Shown in pieces: positions 26,779-36,436 of a stretch of 62,218 nt of DNA. Below the pieces are notes generated by a model that did not search any database, was not told the DNA's origin, and saw nothing but the letters and a program-made list of their open reading frames with translations. A program made the translations under genes and the position numbers. The stretch lies in the NCBI GenBank assembly GCA_017512145.1, contig JAFWHB010000024.1:1-62218 (forward strand), given 5' to 3'. How positions within the stretch are numbered: the stretch's first letter is position 1; each line of letters opens with the position of its first letter. The DNA is from Mogibacterium sp. (GTDB lineage: Bacteria; Bacillota; Clostridia; Peptostreptococcales; Anaerovoracaceae).

Positions 26779-27273
26779 ATGAATATAGACAAGACAGTAT
26801 TTATAGCTGACGGCGCCCAGGTCGCAGGCGATAAGGTGACTGTGGGCGCTGGCAGCAGCATCTGGTACAACGCAGTCATCAGGAACACCGGCGGTGAAGA
26901 GGTCGTTATCGGTAAGGACACCAATATACAGGATCTCTGCATGGTACACAACGGGCACGGCTATTCAGTCTCTATAGGCGATGGAGTCACAGTTGGACAT
27001 TCATGCATCATACACGGCTGCACAATCGGGGACAACACTCTGATAGGTATGGGCTCGATCGTCATGAATGGAGCAGTGATAGGTAAGAACTGCATCATAG
27101 GTGCCGGATCTCTGGTCACGGAGGGCAAAGTGATCCCGGACGGTTCGATGGCCTTCGGACGGCCTGCCAAAGTGATCAAGGAGCTGACCGAAGAGCAGAT
27201 CGAAGCAATCAGGTTCTCTGCCGACACCTACATCCGTGAAGCTGCTGAGATGATGAACACCGGCAACAGATAA
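26779..27273 (+). CDS. Gamma-carbonic-anhydrase-like hexapeptide-repeat protein
   Basis: A 164-residue left-handed beta-helix protein with many (I/V)GxxxxI hexapeptides, and the three metal-ligand histidines of gamma-class enzymes in MVHNGHG, VGHSC and IHGC. It is full length for the family (YrdA/PaaY-like, about 170-200 residues). Relatives bind zinc or iron as trimers; some hydrate CO2, others act as acyl-CoA thioesterases or transferases. Its start is 2 bases after the kinase-like gene. The role in this cluster is unknown. Confidence 0.88.
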   Translation: MNIDKTVFIADGAQVAGDKVTVGAGSSIWYNAVIRNTGGEEVVIGKDTNIQDLCMVHNGHGYSVSIGDGVTVGHSCIIHGCTIGDNTLIGMGSIVMNGAVIGKNCIIGAGSLVTEGKVIPDGSMAFGRPAKVIKELTEEQIEAIRFSADTYIREAAEMMNTGNR

Positions 27274-27290
27274 GGCATAGTAAAACATAG

Positions 27291-27320
27291 AAAAAGGACA
27301 TCCGCGCGGATGCCCTTTTA
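27291..27320. terminator. Bidirectional terminator between convergent operons
   Basis: AAAGGACATCCGC and GCGGATGCCCTTT form an imperfect stem flanked by A and T runs on both sides, so it can stop the plus-strand TRAP run and the minus-strand araBD unit. Confidence 0.8.
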
Positions 27321-27380
27321 TGTTGCCTTTTAAGCGAGCTGGGACAGTACGGTCTTGGTTACTTCAATAATCTGCATGGG

Positions 27381-28073
27381 CTATTTGTCCTGGCCGTAGT
27401 ATGCATTCTTGCCATGCTTACGGAGATAATGCTTGTCGAGAAGTGCCTGCTGGATGTCTCTGTGCTCAGGGTTGAGCATAAGTGCGTGATAATCCATGAA
27501 TGCGACTTCTTCCATTACAACTGCATTGTGTACTGCGTTCATCGGATCTGTGCCCCATGCGAAAGGACCGTGTGAATATGTCAGAACGCCAGGTACTGCT
27601 GCAGGGTCCTTGCCCTCGAAGGCTTCGATGATGACCTTGCCGGTCTCCTTCTCATATTCGCCTGCGATCTCTTCTTCGGTCATAGGACGTGTGCAAGGGA
27701 TGTCTCCATAGAAGTAGTCTGCGTGGGTAGTGCCCATTGCAGGGATTGCCATTCCTGCCTGTGCAAAGCTTGTTGCCCAGCGTGAATGTGTGTGGACGAT
27801 GCCGCCGCATTCAGGGAATGCTTTGTACAGCTCAACATGGGTCGGAGTGTCGCTGGATGGCTTCCATTTGCCCTCGACTACTTTGCCGTCAAGGTCGACG
27901 ACTACCATATCTTCAGGGGACATAGTGTCATAAGGAACGCCGGATGGCTTGATGACTACCAGGCCGCTCTCTCTGTCGATGCCAGAGACATTGCCCCATG
28001 TGAAAGTTACAAGACCATATTCAGGAAGCTTGAGATTAGCTTCGCATACTATTTTCTTTAATTCTTCGAGCAT
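27381..28073 (-). CDS. araD: L-ribulose-5-phosphate 4-epimerase
   Basis: A 230-residue class II aldolase-like enzyme that converts L-ribulose 5-phosphate to D-xylulose 5-phosphate, the last step of bacterial arabinose use. It is collinear with AraD (231 residues in E. coli): [20 protein letters not shown], the zinc histidines in [14 protein letters not shown] in the active site, and a C-terminal HYLRKHG. TTTTAGGAGAATACA precedes the ATG. It follows the FGGY kinase gene by 32 bases in one transcript and complements araA at 37435. Confidence 0.95.
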   Translation of the reverse strand: MLEELKKIVCEANLKLPEYGLVTFTWGNVSGIDRESGLVVIKPSGVPYDTMSPEDMVVVDLDGKVVEGKWKPSSDTPTHVELYKAFPECGGIVHTHSRWATSFAQAGMAIPAMGTTHADYFYGDIPCTRPMTEEEIAGEYEKETGKVIIEAFEGKDPAAVPGVLTYSHGPFAWGTDPMNAVHNAVVMEEVAFMDYHALMLNPEHRDIQQALLDKHYLRKHGKNAYYGQDK

Positions 28074-28105
28074 TGTATTCTCCTAAAATTATTATTTACT
28101 GTGTC

Positions 28106-29674
28106 CTAGATGTTGCTGACTGCTGCTCTCTCTACCGGAAGAGCCTTCTTGTATCTTGTAAGGAATACATTGAATCCTGCGATATCTGAATCTTCAGCCA
28201 TGACTGTGCTTACTGATGATCCTGCGAATACCTTGCCGTCAAGATAATCAGGCAGCGATTCGCCTTCAGCCTTGTTCAGCATATATGCAGCAAGAAGAGC
28301 CATTCCGTAAGGGCCTCCTTCACCGGCTGTCTCCATGACAGATACAGGTGAGCCTACTGCTGCGGAGAGCATTCTCTGACCAACCTCAGGTGTCTTGAAG
28401 AAGCCGCCGTGTCCGTATAGCTTGTCGACCTCTACGCCCTCGGTCTGTGTCAGTATGTCGAGTCCGATCTTGAGTGTTGCAAGTGCGGACAGGATGTGTG
28501 TTCTCATGAAGTTAGCAAGTGTGAAGCTTGCATCTGGTGTTCTCGCGAATACAGGTCTTCCTGCATCGAGATCAGTAACGCCCTCGCCTGAGAAGTAGTT
28601 GAAGCTGATAAGGCCGCCGCAGTCCGGGTCGCCTTCAAGAGATTTCCTGAACAGCTTAGTGAAGAGGTCGCCCTTGTTAACTTCGATTCCCATCATCTCA
28701 GCGAACTCTCCGAGAAGGCCTACCCATGCGTTGATGTCCGATGTGCAGTTGTTGCAGTGGACCATTGCTACAGGAAGTCCGTCAGGGGTTGTGACCATAT
28801 CGATCTCACGGTGTACTCCGAGCTGCTTGTCGGTAACGATCATCGCAAAGTCTGATGTGCCTGCGGATACGTTGCCGGTGCGTACGCGTACTGAGTTGGT
28901 AGCAGCCATGCCTGTTCCTGCATCACCTTCGCAAGGGCAGAATGGGATTCCTGCCTTAAGAGTTCCGGATGGGTCGAGGAAGCGTGCACCTTCTTCAGTG
29001 AGGTATCCGGCGTTGTCGCCTGCAGTCAGGACCTCAGGAAGTATGTCTCTCAGCTTCCAGCCAAATCCTCTTGCTGAAAGAAGCGCGTCGAACTTCTGAA
29101 CCATAGCCTCGTCGTAGTCCATCTTGGACGAGTCGATAGGGAACATGCCTGATGCTTCGCCAACGCCCATGACCTTGCAGCCAGTCATCTTCCAGTGAAG
29201 ATATCCTGCCAGTGTTGTCAGGAATGCGATATCACCTACATGGCTCTCCTGATTGAGAATAGCCTGATACAGATGAGCAATGCTCCATCTCTGAGGAATG
29301 TTGAAGCCAAACAGCTCAGTCAGCTCTTCAGCTGCAGCTCCTGTGATGGTATTACGCCATGTGCGGAACTCAGCAAGCTGATTGCCATCCTTGTCAAAAG
29401 GAAGGTAGCCGTGCATCATTGCGGATACGCCGATAGCTCCGACAGTCTCCAGCTCAATTCCTAATTCTGCTCTGACATTCTCACGGAGAGCTGCATAGCA
29501 TGTCTGTACTCCCTTGTGTACTAAGTCCATCGGATAAGTCCAGATTCCGCCAGCCAGCTGGTTCTCCCATTCAAAGTCGCCAGATGCGACCGGAATGTGA
29601 TTCTCGTCTATGAGAACGGCCTTGATTCTAGTTGATCCCAATTCTATTCCAAGCGTAGCTTTGCTAAGATCCAT
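28106..29674 (-). CDS. FGGY-family L-ribulokinase-type sugar kinase
   Basis: A 522-residue kinase. The N-terminal phosphate site is [16 protein letters not shown], with sugar-site [10 protein letters not shown] and ADP-binding segments [11 protein letters not shown] and [15 protein letters not shown], all typical FGGY motifs. It is full length. Its place directly upstream of araD and opposite araA makes L-ribulose the expected substrate. It differs in length from E. coli AraB (566 residues) and is nearer to the AraK/xylulokinase-like kinases of clostridia, so I leave the symbol open. It is the first gene of the minus-strand unit, about 250 bases from the divergent histidine-kinase gene. Confidence 0.88.
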   Translation of the reverse strand: MDLSKATLGIELGSTRIKAVLIDENHIPVASGDFEWENQLAGGIWTYPMDLVHKGVQTCYAALRENVRAELGIELETVGAIGVSAMMHGYLPFDKDGNQLAEFRTWRNTITGAAAEELTELFGFNIPQRWSIAHLYQAILNQESHVGDIAFLTTLAGYLHWKMTGCKVMGVGEASGMFPIDSSKMDYDEAMVQKFDALLSARGFGWKLRDILPEVLTAGDNAGYLTEEGARFLDPSGTLKAGIPFCPCEGDAGTGMAATNSVRVRTGNVSAGTSDFAMIVTDKQLGVHREIDMVTTPDGLPVAMVHCNNCTSDINAWVGLLGEFAEMMGIEVNKGDLFTKLFRKSLEGDPDCGGLISFNYFSGEGVTDLDAGRPVFARTPDASFTLANFMRTHILSALATLKIGLDILTQTEGVEVDKLYGHGGFFKTPEVGQRMLSAAVGSPVSVMETAGEGGPYGMALLAAYMLNKAEGESLPDYLDGKVFAGSSVSTVMAEDSDIAGFNVFLTRYKKALPVERAAVSNI

Positions 29675-29723
29675 TGCGGTTACTTCCTTTCGTGCATATC
29701 AATAATATTTCACAATCTAACAC

Positions 29724-29752
29724 AGTATATCATTGGAAAAAATATCTGAGAA
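29724..29752 (-). promoter_or_regulatory. Probable promoter of the kinase-araD unit
   Basis: On the minus strand TTCTCA, a 17-base spacer and TATACT lie about 50 bases upstream of the kinase start. The -10 has 5 and the -35 has 4 of 6 consensus bases. Confidence 0.45.
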
Positions 29753-29922
29753 TGGAAAAATTTCAGCATGTTGTGAAACAATTACATATTTGCCGAGGAG
29801 CGAGCTATTGTAAATAATGATTTTGTCATAGCGATGAATAATAAGAATTGGATGAATCGGAATACAATTTGTAGACATAAGGTAATTAGAAGGATTAAAC
29901 TATAAGTTAAGGTATTAAAGAT

Positions 29923-31611
29923 ATGATGAAGAGAATCCATGAAAGTCTGCTGCTGCAGATGCTGCTTATAATAATGATCATTCTGCTGGTGTTCACCGGT
30001 TCTCTTATCATATCCCAGAATTATATCTATGAGATCAGCCGCTCCAATTCAGAGACTCTATGTGACAACCTCATGGATCAGATAGACGATTCTCTTAGCT
30101 ATCACAAGGACAGACTGAGGTATCTGGCATCGTATTACTTCAGATATCCTGGTTCCAGCGAGCTCGGAGAGTACGATGATGGGAATGACAAGTCTCTCGA
30201 GAGCCAGCTGGTACCTCTGTACTCACAGATCACATCGCAGAGCAGAGACGTAGTTGCCATGATGGTATTCGACAGTCATATGCATGAGGTGGCGCATCTC
30301 GGACGGCCTGCTGCTTTGCCTGAAGACAGGAATTACCTCAGATCGAATGAGGACTTTGACGCCGGCCAGTATCTCGACAATGACCATGATTACAGTTACG
30401 CGTACTATTTCCCGATATACTCTACCGAGGACGGTAAAGCCGTCCAGACGGGCATGTGCGTGTTCATCATGGAGCACTGGGTAATAGACGGTAATATACG
30501 CAATATTCTCAAGGATCATGCTGCCTCAGTAATGCTGAGCGACTCAAACAATCCTGTTCTCGCCATGTACAATGGAAGCGCGAGCAATGAGAGCAAGACT
30601 ATGGAAGAGATGCGTAATGATTCTGACTATATATACAAGGAAGGTGAGTGGGATAGAGGCATCAAGGTAGCGACGGCTGTGTGCATATCTGCTAATACCG
30701 AGGGCAGCGACAGAATACGCAATCTGGTTCTTCTGTCGTATTCGGTAGCGATATTTCTGCTGGTACTGCTCTTTGGCTACTCATATTTGAATATGGCAAG
30801 GCCGATCAATCAGATAACAGAATTCATCAACAGGGCCATCAGGCATCCGGATGACAGACTCCATATGGAGAGAAAAGACGACATCGGAGTCGTAGCTGCG
30901 AGCCTTGACAGGATGCTGGATGAGAACCAGAAGATGATCGAGGAGATCAAAGAGGGTAAGATCAGTCTGTACGAGACCAGACTCGCCAGGCAGAAGATGG
31001 AAATTCTTGCATACAGGAACCAGATCAATCCTCACTTCCTCTACAATACACTCTCATGCATGAGAGATATGGCCCTGATACATGATGAAGATGATATCGC
31101 AGACATGGCAATGTGTCTGTCAGATATATTCAGATATGCTGTAAAGGGCAGCAATATCGTTACATTCCGTGACGAGATCCAGTACATGGAGAAATACGCC
31201 ACCATCATCAACTACAGATTCTCCGGCAAGATATCTATAGTGACGGATGTTGCTGAAGAGGTTCTCGACAAGCCTGCGATCAGGTTCCTGCTCCAGCCGC
31301 TTGTTGAGAATTCGGTATTCCACGGCCTCGAAGAATCTATCAATCCGGGAACTGTTTCTACGAGAGTCATTATGAACGGCGACAGGATCGAGATCACTGT
31401 TGAGGATGACGGAGTCGGAATGGATGAAGATACACTCGAAGCTGTACGTGAAATGATCGAGGAACCTGGTGAAAGCGCGAGCATCGGCCTGAGCAACATC
31501 GTTCAGAGGCTGAGGCTGTTCTATGAAGATGATTACTCGATTACCGTAGACAGCACGGAAGGCGTAGGAACCAGGATAGTCATATCCCTGCCTGATCACA
31601 TCAGGAGCTGA
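29923..31611 (+). CDS. YesM/LytS-type sensor histidine kinase
   Basis: A 562-residue membrane histidine kinase. TM1 covers about residues 10-32, followed by an extracellular sensor of about 230 residues, TM2 near 267-290, a HAMP-like linker, and a His_kinase domain with the phospho-acceptor in NQINPHFLYNTL (His371). The ATPase part has RFLLQPLVENSVFHG, VEDDGVGMD and GIGLSN-like ASIGLSN. YesM-type kinases pair with AraC-type response regulators and commonly control polysaccharide or sugar uptake. The regulator gene follows by 25 bases. It lies between the araBD unit and the sugar ABC transporter, so arabinose or an arabinoside is the likely cue (inference). Confidence 0.93.
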   Translation: MMKRIHESLLLQMLLIIMIILLVFTGSLIISQNYIYEISRSNSETLCDNLMDQIDDSLSYHKDRLRYLASYYFRYPGSSELGEYDDGNDKSLESQLVPLYSQITSQSRDVVAMMVFDSHMHEVAHLGRPAALPEDRNYLRSNEDFDAGQYLDNDHDYSYAYYFPIYSTEDGKAVQTGMCVFIMEHWVIDGNIRNILKDHAASVMLSDSNNPVLAMYNGSASNESKTMEEMRNDSDYIYKEGEWDRGIKVATAVCISANTEGSDRIRNLVLLSYSVAIFLLVLLFGYSYLNMARPINQITEFINRAIRHPDDRLHMERKDDIGVVAASLDRMLDENQKMIEEIKEGKISLYETRLARQKMEILAYRNQINPHFLYNTLSCMRDMALIHDEDDIADMAMCLSDIFRYAVKGSNIVTFRDEIQYMEKYATIINYRFSGKISIVTDVAEEVLDKPAIRFLLQPLVENSVFHGLEESINPGTVSTRVIMNGDRIEITVEDDGVGMDEDTLEAVREMIEEPGESASIGLSNIVQRLRLFYEDDYSITVDSTEGVGTRIVISLPDHIRS

Positions 31612-31636
31612 CAGGGCAGGAGCAAAGGAGTATAGA

Positions 31637-32371
31637 ATGCTTACCGTATACATAGCTGACGATGAAGTCTGGATCACACTGGGACTTACCAAGCTTCTCG
31701 AGAAATCAGGATATGACATATGGGTCGTTGGTACGGCCAACAATGGCATCACGGCAAAGGAAGAGATCGCCGAGTTCAAGCCGGACATACTGTTCACTGA
31801 CATACGTATGCCGGGACTGACAGGCCTCGAGCTGCTTCGCGAGATACCTGAGATATCACCTGCAACCAAAGTTGTCATGATTTCCGGCTTTGCGGAATTT
31901 TCGTATGCCCAGGAGGCAGTCCAGCATCATGCGTATGATTACCTGCTCAAGCCGATCAAGGAAGAAGAGCTCGGAAGGATCCTGAGCAACATAAGTGCTG
32001 AGAGCGGCGGTGATCAGGAGGTTAACAGGAACACTGAGACAAGAACGCCTGAGAGAATGATCGACAGCGTCATAAGTGACATCCGCAATCACTATACGGA
32101 GGATATCCAGCTGACAACACTTGCGACCAAGTATTCAGTCAGCATTGCAAGGCTCAGCACCGAGATCAAGAAGAAGATCGGAATGACCTTCTCGGATTAT
32201 GTAACCCAGCTCCGTATCCAGAGGGCCAAAGAGCTCCTGTCAGATGAGTCAATGTCTGTCGGCGAGATAGCGGAGATCGTAGGATACAACGATTACTTCT
32301 ATTTCATCAAAGTGTTCAAGAAGGTGCAGGGTATATCCCCGAGCAAATACAGAAAGACACTTCACGAGTAA
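31637..32371 (+). CDS. YesN-type response regulator, AraC family
   Basis: A 244-residue regulator. The receiver domain (1-120) has the acidic pocket DDE (8-10), phospho-acceptor Asp55 in FTDIRMPG and the lysine of YLLKPI. After a short linker an AraC-type double helix-turn-helix covers about residues 145-244 (YTEDIQLTTLATKYSVS..., FSDYVTQLRIQRAKELL, GYNDYFYFIKVFKK...GISPSKYRK). It pairs with the histidine kinase just upstream. The likely targets are the divergent araBD unit and the downstream transporter-araA genes. Confidence 0.95.
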   Translation: MLTVYIADDEVWITLGLTKLLEKSGYDIWVVGTANNGITAKEEIAEFKPDILFTDIRMPGLTGLELLREIPEISPATKVVMISGFAEFSYAQEAVQHHAYDYLLKPIKEEELGRILSNISAESGGDQEVNRNTETRTPERMIDSVISDIRNHYTEDIQLTTLATKYSVSIARLSTEIKKKIGMTFSDYVTQLRIQRAKELLSDESMSVGEIAEIVGYNDYFYFIKVFKKVQGISPSKYRKTLHE

Positions 32372-32415
32372 ACTGCTCGTATAAAGCCCGGACAGCACAA
32401 TATATGTATCAGATT

Positions 32416-32444
32416 ATCTGCAGATGGCCTCTGCAGATTTTTTT
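32416..32444 (+). terminator. Rho-independent terminator after the two-component genes
   Basis: ATCTGCAG and CTGCAGAT form a perfect 8-bp stem around ATGGCCT and are followed by a run of Ts. It separates the regulatory pair from the transporter operon. Confidence 0.9.
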
Positions 32445-32596
32445 GTACTCTGTTTCCGCCCGGACCAAAGTGTGAAGGATTTACCAAAAAAAGAAAATGA
32501 GTCAATACTTTTCACCCTCCACAACGAATATTATATGTATGGTCGATAGAAGGCACATGCCTTTGAAGACTGCAAATTATTACAAATCCCATGAAT

Positions 32597-32616
32597 GTGC
32601 AGCGGGTCTGCTGCAC
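32597..32616. promoter_or_regulatory. Leader hairpin before the sugar-binding gene
   Basis: GTGCAGC and GCTGCAC form a perfect 7-bp stem around GGGTCT, 23 bases upstream of the start. There is no T-run. It may stabilise the abundant binding-protein mRNA. A second small palindrome, AAGGCACATGCCTT, lies at 32550-32563. Confidence 0.4.
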
Positions 32617-32638
32617 AAGAAGGAAACTGGAGGAAAAC

Positions 32639-33808
32639 ATGAAGAATAGCAAAATCAAGATGATGCTGGCTGTTATACTGTCCCTCGTGATGGTATTCTC
32701 ACTGGCAGCTTGCGGCGGCGGAGAATCTGCTGATACATCCGAAGAAGCTGCAGCTCCTGCAGACGGCAAAATCAAAATCGGCGTATCCATCTGGAGCTCC
32801 ACTGACGTTCTCGGTTCACAGTGCAAGCTGATGATCGACGCAGCTGCTGAGGCTCTCGGAGTAGACGTTCAGTACGTTGACCAGGGTCACGTATCTGAGA
32901 AGGTAACAGCATCTGTTGAGCAGCTCTGCGCAGCAGGATGCCAGGGAATCATCATCTGCAACAGCTCTGACACAGAGATGGCTTCCGCAATCAAGACATG
33001 TAACGACAACGGAGTATATCTTGCACAGTTCTTCCGTATCATCAGCGAAGCTAACAGCGCAGATATCTATAAGGCAGCTACTGATTCCCCATACTTCATC
33101 GGTGCTGTTCACGAGAACGAGCCTGAGAACGGCGAGAAGCTGGTTCAGATCCTTCTCGACAAGGGCGACAGAAACATCGGTCTCATCGGCTGGGAGCAGG
33201 GCGATGCTACATGGCTCGGCAGATGGGAAGGATACAAGGCTGGCGTAGAGAAGTGGAATGCTGAGCATCCTGATGATCAGGCTGTTCTCTCTGAGCCACA
33301 GTACGCAGGCACTTCTTCAGAGGGCGGCTCCAAGGCTGCTGAGGCTCTGATGAGCGCTAACCCTGACCTCGACGCTCTTATCCCTGCTGGTGGCGGCGGA
33401 GACCCACTCCAGGGCGCAATCGCAGCAGTTGAGCGTGCTGGCAAGACAGCTGACATCGATATCGTTTCCACAGACTTCCTCCCAGATCTCGGAGAGAGAC
33501 TTGAGAACGGCAGCATGGCAGGCGAGTCCGGCGGACATTACTGCGACCCACTGTTCGCATTCATGGCTGTATACAATGCAATCCAGGGCAACTACACAGG
33601 TATTGAGGGCAACTTCGAAGATATTCCTTTCCCATACCTCTACGTATCCTCACCTGAGGACTATGCAGACTATGAGAAGTACTTCGTAGATCAGCTCCCG
33701 TACACATCTGAAGAGCTCGTTGAGATGGCAGGCCTTGATATGGAAGGCCTCAAGGCTAAGGCTGCAGCACTCTCCATCGAGGACGCAGCTGCAAGATCAG
33801 GCAATTAG
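32639..33808 (+). CDS. Sugar ABC transporter substrate-binding lipoprotein
   Basis: A 389-residue lipoprotein: ATG after ACTGGAGGAAAAC, lipobox LAAC with Cys25. It has the Peripla_BP_4 (ribose-binding-protein-like) fold: IKIGVSIWSSTDVLG, GCQGIIICNSSDTEMASA, NIGLIGWEQGDATW and IDIVSTDFLPD. It captures a pentose or pentoside outside the membrane and feeds the two permeases and the RbsA-like ATPase encoded next. With araA at the operon end and araBD opposite, L-arabinose is the likely ligand. Two hairpins separate it from the first permease gene, as is common where the receptor is made in excess. Confidence 0.92.
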   Translation: MKNSKIKMMLAVILSLVMVFSLAACGGGESADTSEEAAAPADGKIKIGVSIWSSTDVLGSQCKLMIDAAAEALGVDVQYVDQGHVSEKVTASVEQLCAAGCQGIIICNSSDTEMASAIKTCNDNGVYLAQFFRIISEANSADIYKAATDSPYFIGAVHENEPENGEKLVQILLDKGDRNIGLIGWEQGDATWLGRWEGYKAGVEKWNAEHPDDQAVLSEPQYAGTSSEGGSKAAEALMSANPDLDALIPAGGGGDPLQGAIAAVERAGKTADIDIVSTDFLPDLGERLENGSMAGESGGHYCDPLFAFMAVYNAIQGNYTGIEGNFEDIPFPYLYVSSPEDYADYEKYFVDQLPYTSEELVEMAGLDMEGLKAKAAALSIEDAAARSGN

Positions 33809-33821
33809 GAATTAAGTTCCT

Positions 33822-33860
33822 GGGGACTATCCTGCGGTGTACTGCCGAAGGACAGTCCCC
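33822..33860 (+). promoter_or_regulatory. Intercistronic hairpin 1
   Basis: GGGGACTATCCTGCGG pairs with CCGAAGGACAGTCCCC (16 bp, two mismatches) just after the binding-protein stop. It is followed by TTCGGTTAT rather than a strong T-run, so it is an RNA stabiliser or partial terminator. Confidence 0.65.
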
Positions 33861-33882
33861 TTCGGTTATCTGGAAATTAGCG

Positions 33883-33910
33883 GCCGGTGTCGCTTTATAG
33901 CGATACCGGC
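33883..33910 (+). promoter_or_regulatory. Intercistronic hairpin 2
   Basis: GCCGGTGTCGCT and AGCGATACCGGC form a 12-bp stem with one G-U pair and a 4-base loop, 28 bases before the permease start. No T-run follows. Confidence 0.65.
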
Positions 33911-33938
33911 TCATTAGGTAATGAAAGAGGTGTATTAG

Positions 33939-34907
33939 ATGGCTTCATCTAACGAAACTAAGACAAAGAAGGGAATGTCCGGAACCGTTAAGGGATATCT
34001 CATCCTTTTCGGACTTGTAGTTCTTTCATGGGCTATATTCAAGATCCTGACCCCGGGCAATTTTGGTTCACCGGCCAACCTCCTCAGCTATTTCGAGGCA
34101 TCTCTCCTCGCTGCTGTAGGAGCGGTAGGATTCTATTTTGTAATGGTAATGGGCATGTTCGACTTTTCTATCGGAGCTAACATCATGCTCTCCGCTATAG
34201 TCGGATGTGTATTCGCAACACGCTTTGGCCTCGGATATGCCGGACTTATCGTCGGCAGCATCATCACAGGCGCTATCGTAGGACTTCTGAATGGATTCTT
34301 CTATGTTAAGCTGAGGATCCCGTCAATGATCGTAACCACCGGTCTGGCTCTCATCTACGAATCAGTCGCAAACTATATAGCAGGTGGTGTGGAGCAGACT
34401 CTTCCATCCAGCCTGAGAGCACTCGGACAGATGCCGGGCAACATGATCCTGGCAGTTCTTGCGTTCGTTCTTGCATATGTTCTTCTTAACTACACCAAGA
34501 TCGGAACATATACATATGCGATCGGAAGCAACGAGTTCGTAGCTAAGAATATGGGTATCAATGTCAACCTGTACAAGGTTCTGGCATTTGTTATCAGCGG
34601 AGCATTCTTCGGAATCATGGCTGTACTGACAATCAGCTACGGATCATCAATGGTAGCTGTAACAGGTATGGCTTCAATGAGCCGTAACTTCGTACCGACA
34701 ATGGGATGCTTCTTCGGACTTGCGTTCAAGAAGTACGGTATGCCACTCCCTGCAATCATCATCGGTGAGTTCGTTATCAATATCATCTTCTTCGGATTCA
34801 TCGCGCTGGGAGCTCCTACGGCTATACAGGACGTTATCACAGGACTTGCACTGCTCATCGTAGTAACCATGACTACTAAGGTAACCAAGGGCGAAATCGT
34901 TAAGTAA
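33939..34907 (+). CDS. Sugar ABC transporter permease (RbsC-like), subunit 1
   Basis: A 322-residue inner-membrane permease of the branched-chain amino acid/ribose (BPD_transp_2) type with about 8-10 hydrophobic segments. Family signatures include FSIGANIMLSAIVG, GFFYVKLRIPSMIVTTG and TYTYAIGSNEFVAKNMGIN. It forms a heterodimeric channel with the second permease encoded at 36437 and is powered by the RbsA-like ATPase between them. The ATPase start is 18 bases past its stop. Its role is pentose import, likely arabinose. Confidence 0.92.
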   Translation: MASSNETKTKKGMSGTVKGYLILFGLVVLSWAIFKILTPGNFGSPANLLSYFEASLLAAVGAVGFYFVMVMGMFDFSIGANIMLSAIVGCVFATRFGLGYAGLIVGSIITGAIVGLLNGFFYVKLRIPSMIVTTGLALIYESVANYIAGGVEQTLPSSLRALGQMPGNMILAVLAFVLAYVLLNYTKIGTYTYAIGSNEFVAKNMGINVNLYKVLAFVISGAFFGIMAVLTISYGSSMVAVTGMASMSRNFVPTMGCFFGLAFKKYGMPLPAIIIGEFVINIIFFGFIALGAPTAIQDVITGLALLIVVTMTTKVTKGEIVK

Positions 34908-34924
34908 AGGAAGGAGGAAGTACA

Positions 34925-36424
34925 ATGAGTGAAATCAGATTACAGGTTCAGAATGTGTGCAAATCCTTCGGTATTACGAAGGCCCTCAAGGATGTATCAT
35001 TCAACATCAATAAGGGAGAGGTCCACGCTCTCATAGGCGAGAATGGTTCGGGCAAGTCAACACTTACTAATTCACTTACAGGCATCTATCAGAAGGACAG
35101 CGGCAAGTTCATCCTCGACGGTGAAGAGATCCATCCTAAGAATCAGGTAGAGGCTAATAACGCAGGAGTATCGATCATCGTTCAGGAGCTCGGTACCCTC
35201 GACGGTCTGACTGTTGCAGAGAATATCTTCCTCGGACACGAAGAACGTTTTGTCAAAATGGGAATCAAGAACACCAATGCCATGAACCGTGAGGCAAACG
35301 CACTGCTCAAGCAGTACGGATTTGACCGCATCAAGGCATCAGAAATGGTGGAACATTATAACTTCGAAGACAGAAAGCTCGTAGAGATCGTTAAGGCTAC
35401 ATACTTCGATCCTAAGATCGTAGTCATCGACGAGACAACAACAGCCCTTTCACAGGAAGGCCGTGAAGAGCTCTACAAGCAGATGAACAGCATCAGGGAT
35501 AAGGGCAACACTGTCATCTTCATCTCTCACGACCTGCCTGAGGTTCTGCGCATGTCAGATACCATCACCGTACTGAGAGACGGTGTTTATATCGACACAG
35601 TCAAGAGCGCAGACATCGACGAGGACGGTCTCAAGAAGCTGATGGTCGGAAGAGAAGTCACAGGTCACTACTATCGTACTGACTATGGTGAGAAGATCTC
35701 CGATGAAGTAGTTATGTCAGTCAGGAACGTAACCGTTCCGGGACAGATCCATGACATCAGCTTTGACCTTCACAAGGGCGAGATCCTCGGCTTCGGAGGT
35801 CTGTCAGAGTCCGGAATGCACGAAATCGGCAAAGCCTGCTTTGGAGCTTCGTTCGACAGAGAGGGAAGTGTCACTCTTGCAGACGGAACCCAGATCAAGG
35901 ACATTCCGACAGCAATCAAGCACAGCATCGCTTATACCTCCAAGGACAGAGATAACGAGTCCATCGTCATCAACCAGAGCATCAGAGAGAATATCTGTCT
36001 GCCATCACTGGACGAACTCGCTAATGGCATGCACCTTCTGAGCGATAAGAAGATGAAGGAATTCGCAAACAAGCATGCTGCTGAGATGTCGACCAAGATG
36101 CAGAGCGTAGAGCAGTTCGTCTCCGACCTCTCCGGTGGTAACAAGCAGAAGGTAGTCCTGGCAAGATGGATCGGAAAGGATTCAGACATTCTGGTTCTCG
36201 ACAGCCCGACCCGTGGTATCGACATCAAGGTCAAGCAGGACATCTATCAGCTTATGGACAGAATGAGAAAAGAAGGCAAGTCCATCATCATGATCTCTGA
36301 GGAGCTGATGGAACTTATCGGTATGTGTGACCGTATCATAATCATGAAGGACGGTGCTATCAGCAACGAACTCATGCGTGATCCGGATATGGATGAGAAT
36401 TACCTCATCGCAAGCATGGTTTAA
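34925..36424 (+). CDS. Sugar ABC transporter ATP-binding protein (RbsA/AraG-like)
   Basis: A 499-residue double-cassette ATPase. Cassette 1 has Walker A GENGSGKST, Walker B IVVIDETT, and the H-loop IFISHD, but the position of the usual LSxGQ signature reads YNFEDRK. Cassette 2 lacks a Walker A (GFGGLSESGMHE instead), as is normal for the family, and has an intact signature LSGGNKQKVVLARW and Walker B ILVLDSPTRGID. The combination suggests one functional ATP site formed by Walker A of cassette 1 and the signature of cassette 2. The gene lies between the two permeases with short gaps. Confidence 0.94.
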   Translation: MSEIRLQVQNVCKSFGITKALKDVSFNINKGEVHALIGENGSGKSTLTNSLTGIYQKDSGKFILDGEEIHPKNQVEANNAGVSIIVQELGTLDGLTVAENIFLGHEERFVKMGIKNTNAMNREANALLKQYGFDRIKASEMVEHYNFEDRKLVEIVKATYFDPKIVVIDETTTALSQEGREELYKQMNSIRDKGNTVIFISHDLPEVLRMSDTITVLRDGVYIDTVKSADIDEDGLKKLMVGREVTGHYYRTDYGEKISDEVVMSVRNVTVPGQIHDISFDLHKGEILGFGGLSESGMHEIGKACFGASFDREGSVTLADGTQIKDIPTAIKHSIAYTSKDRDNESIVINQSIRENICLPSLDELANGMHLLSDKKMKEFANKHAAEMSTKMQSVEQFVSDLSGGNKQKVVLARWIGKDSDILVLDSPTRGIDIKVKQDIYQLMDRMRKEGKSIIMISEELMELIGMCDRIIIMKDGAISNELMRDPDMDENYLIASMV

Positions 36425-36436
36425 GGAGGCGTAATC

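Noticed and set aside
29770..29790. Catabolite-control (cre-like) site TGTGAAACAATTACA
   Set aside because: It lacks the central CG and has the wrong length for the cre consensus.
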